From positions 1 to 5,938 of the forward strand of contig DRJH01000059.1 in assembly GCA_011052285.1 (NCBI GenBank): 5,938 nt of DNA, written 5' to 3'. Made by a program: the position numbers and the translations under genes. Origin of the DNA: Gammaproteobacteria bacterium (GTDB taxonomy: Bacteria; Pseudomonadota; Gammaproteobacteria; Arenicellales; DRJH01). The notes under the pieces were generated by a model. The model was not told the origin of the DNA and made no database searches. It saw only the letters and a program-made list of their open reading frames with translations. Below are positions 5,817-5,938 of the stretch, in pieces; position 1 is the stretch's first letter; the number at the start of each line of letters is the position of its first letter.

Positions 5817-5938
5817 GAGTAGTTGGGTAAAACAAGAAACTGTGCATGTCGCATGGCCAGGGAAACCCCATTTTTTGACAGTTTACCCGAAATCCTGACA
5901 CCAGGAGGAGCAGACAGCAGGGTGGTTTGCAGTAACGG
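5817..5938 (-). other. Leader region upstream of the glycosyltransferase gene
   Basis: The 122 bases to the right edge hold no complete gene. An in-frame stop (plus-strand TTA 5883-5885) could end another minus-strand gene entering from the right, since the same frame is open from there to the edge, but the visible 17-18 codons are too few to identify. No convincing minus-strand promoter is seen. A long bulged inverted repeat (5825-5888) occupies the last 70 bases before the start codon. Confidence 0.4.
5825..5888 (-). promoter_or_regulatory. Candidate leader stem-loop before the glycosyltransferase start
   Basis: In the minus-strand RNA sense, GGGTAAACTGT (from 5888) can pair with ACAG (5843-5840) and TTTACCC (5831-5825): 7 bp outer plus 4 bp inner stem, separated by an 8-nt bulge on one side, with a loop of about 34 nt. 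The stem base ends 8 nt before the ATG at 5816, where the ribosome would bind, and no clear Shine-Dalgarno is present. It could influence translation. Not assignable to a known riboswitch or leader class. Confidence 0.2.

Noticed and set aside
5538..5822. 94-codon plus-strand frame opposite the glycosyltransferase gene
   Set aside because: Antisense shadow of a gene with strong family motifs; its product has no recognisable features.
5903..5908. Perfect AGGAGG on the plus strand near the right edge, with TTGACA at 5875-5880 upstream
   Set aside because: No ATG, GTG or TTG follows at a usable 5-10 nt spacing before the window ends, and no -10 box fits the TTGACA; a plus-strand gene start cannot be supported.

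Overview
This window looks like part of an exopolysaccharide, capsule or O-antigen biosynthesis locus from a Gram-negative bacterium. A gammaproteobacterium is the best guess, for two reasons. The tyrosine autokinase is a single fused chain (Wzz/GNVR periplasmic part plus cytoplasmic BY-kinase), as in proteobacterial Wzc, and not split as in Firmicutes CpsC/CpsD. The neighbours also resemble EPS clusters seen in gammaproteobacteria. Genus cannot be resolved from the sequence alone. Base composition is moderate and even, with no visible compositional break, and I see no insertion sequence, tRNA, rRNA or CRISPR array.

Layout. The left half (1-3561) is a plus-strand run of three genes. The first is a 5'-truncated Wzc-type BY-kinase/polysaccharide co-polymerase whose real start lies left of the window (1-1994). 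A 142-bp gap follows, then a PHP-family tyrosine phosphatase of the CpsB/CapC/YwqE type (2137-2865). After 24 bp comes a small membrane-anchored protein of unknown function with weak TPR-like helices (2890-3561), loosely reminiscent of VpsP-type proteins. The right half is a minus-strand pair: a WecG/TagA/CpsF-type glycosyltransferase (5816-5055), then after 81 bp an O-antigen ligase/Wzy-type polytopic membrane protein (4973-3531). The two transcription units converge, and their last genes overlap tail to tail by 31 bp (3531-3561), so there is no room for an intergenic terminator.

How the genes fit together (inference from families). The WecG/TagA enzyme would add an early sugar, typically an N-acetylmannosamine-type residue, to an undecaprenyl-linked acceptor at the inner face of the membrane. 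The Wzy/ligase-like protein would polymerise or transfer the flipped repeat units at the periplasmic face. The Wzc-like kinase would control chain length and export through cycles of oligomerisation and tyrosine phosphorylation of its C-terminal tyrosine cluster, and the PHP phosphatase would reverse that phosphorylation. The role of the small anchored protein is unknown.

The most interesting points are the uncharacterised third gene, the convergent coding overlap, a perfect 15-bp in-frame tandem duplication in the Wzy-like gene, the pairing of a fused Wzc kinase with a PHP rather than a low-molecular-weight phosphatase, and possible leader structures upstream of the phosphatase and glycosyltransferase genes. 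The window reads as a recognisable polysaccharide locus. I found no convincing evidence of a wholly new system.
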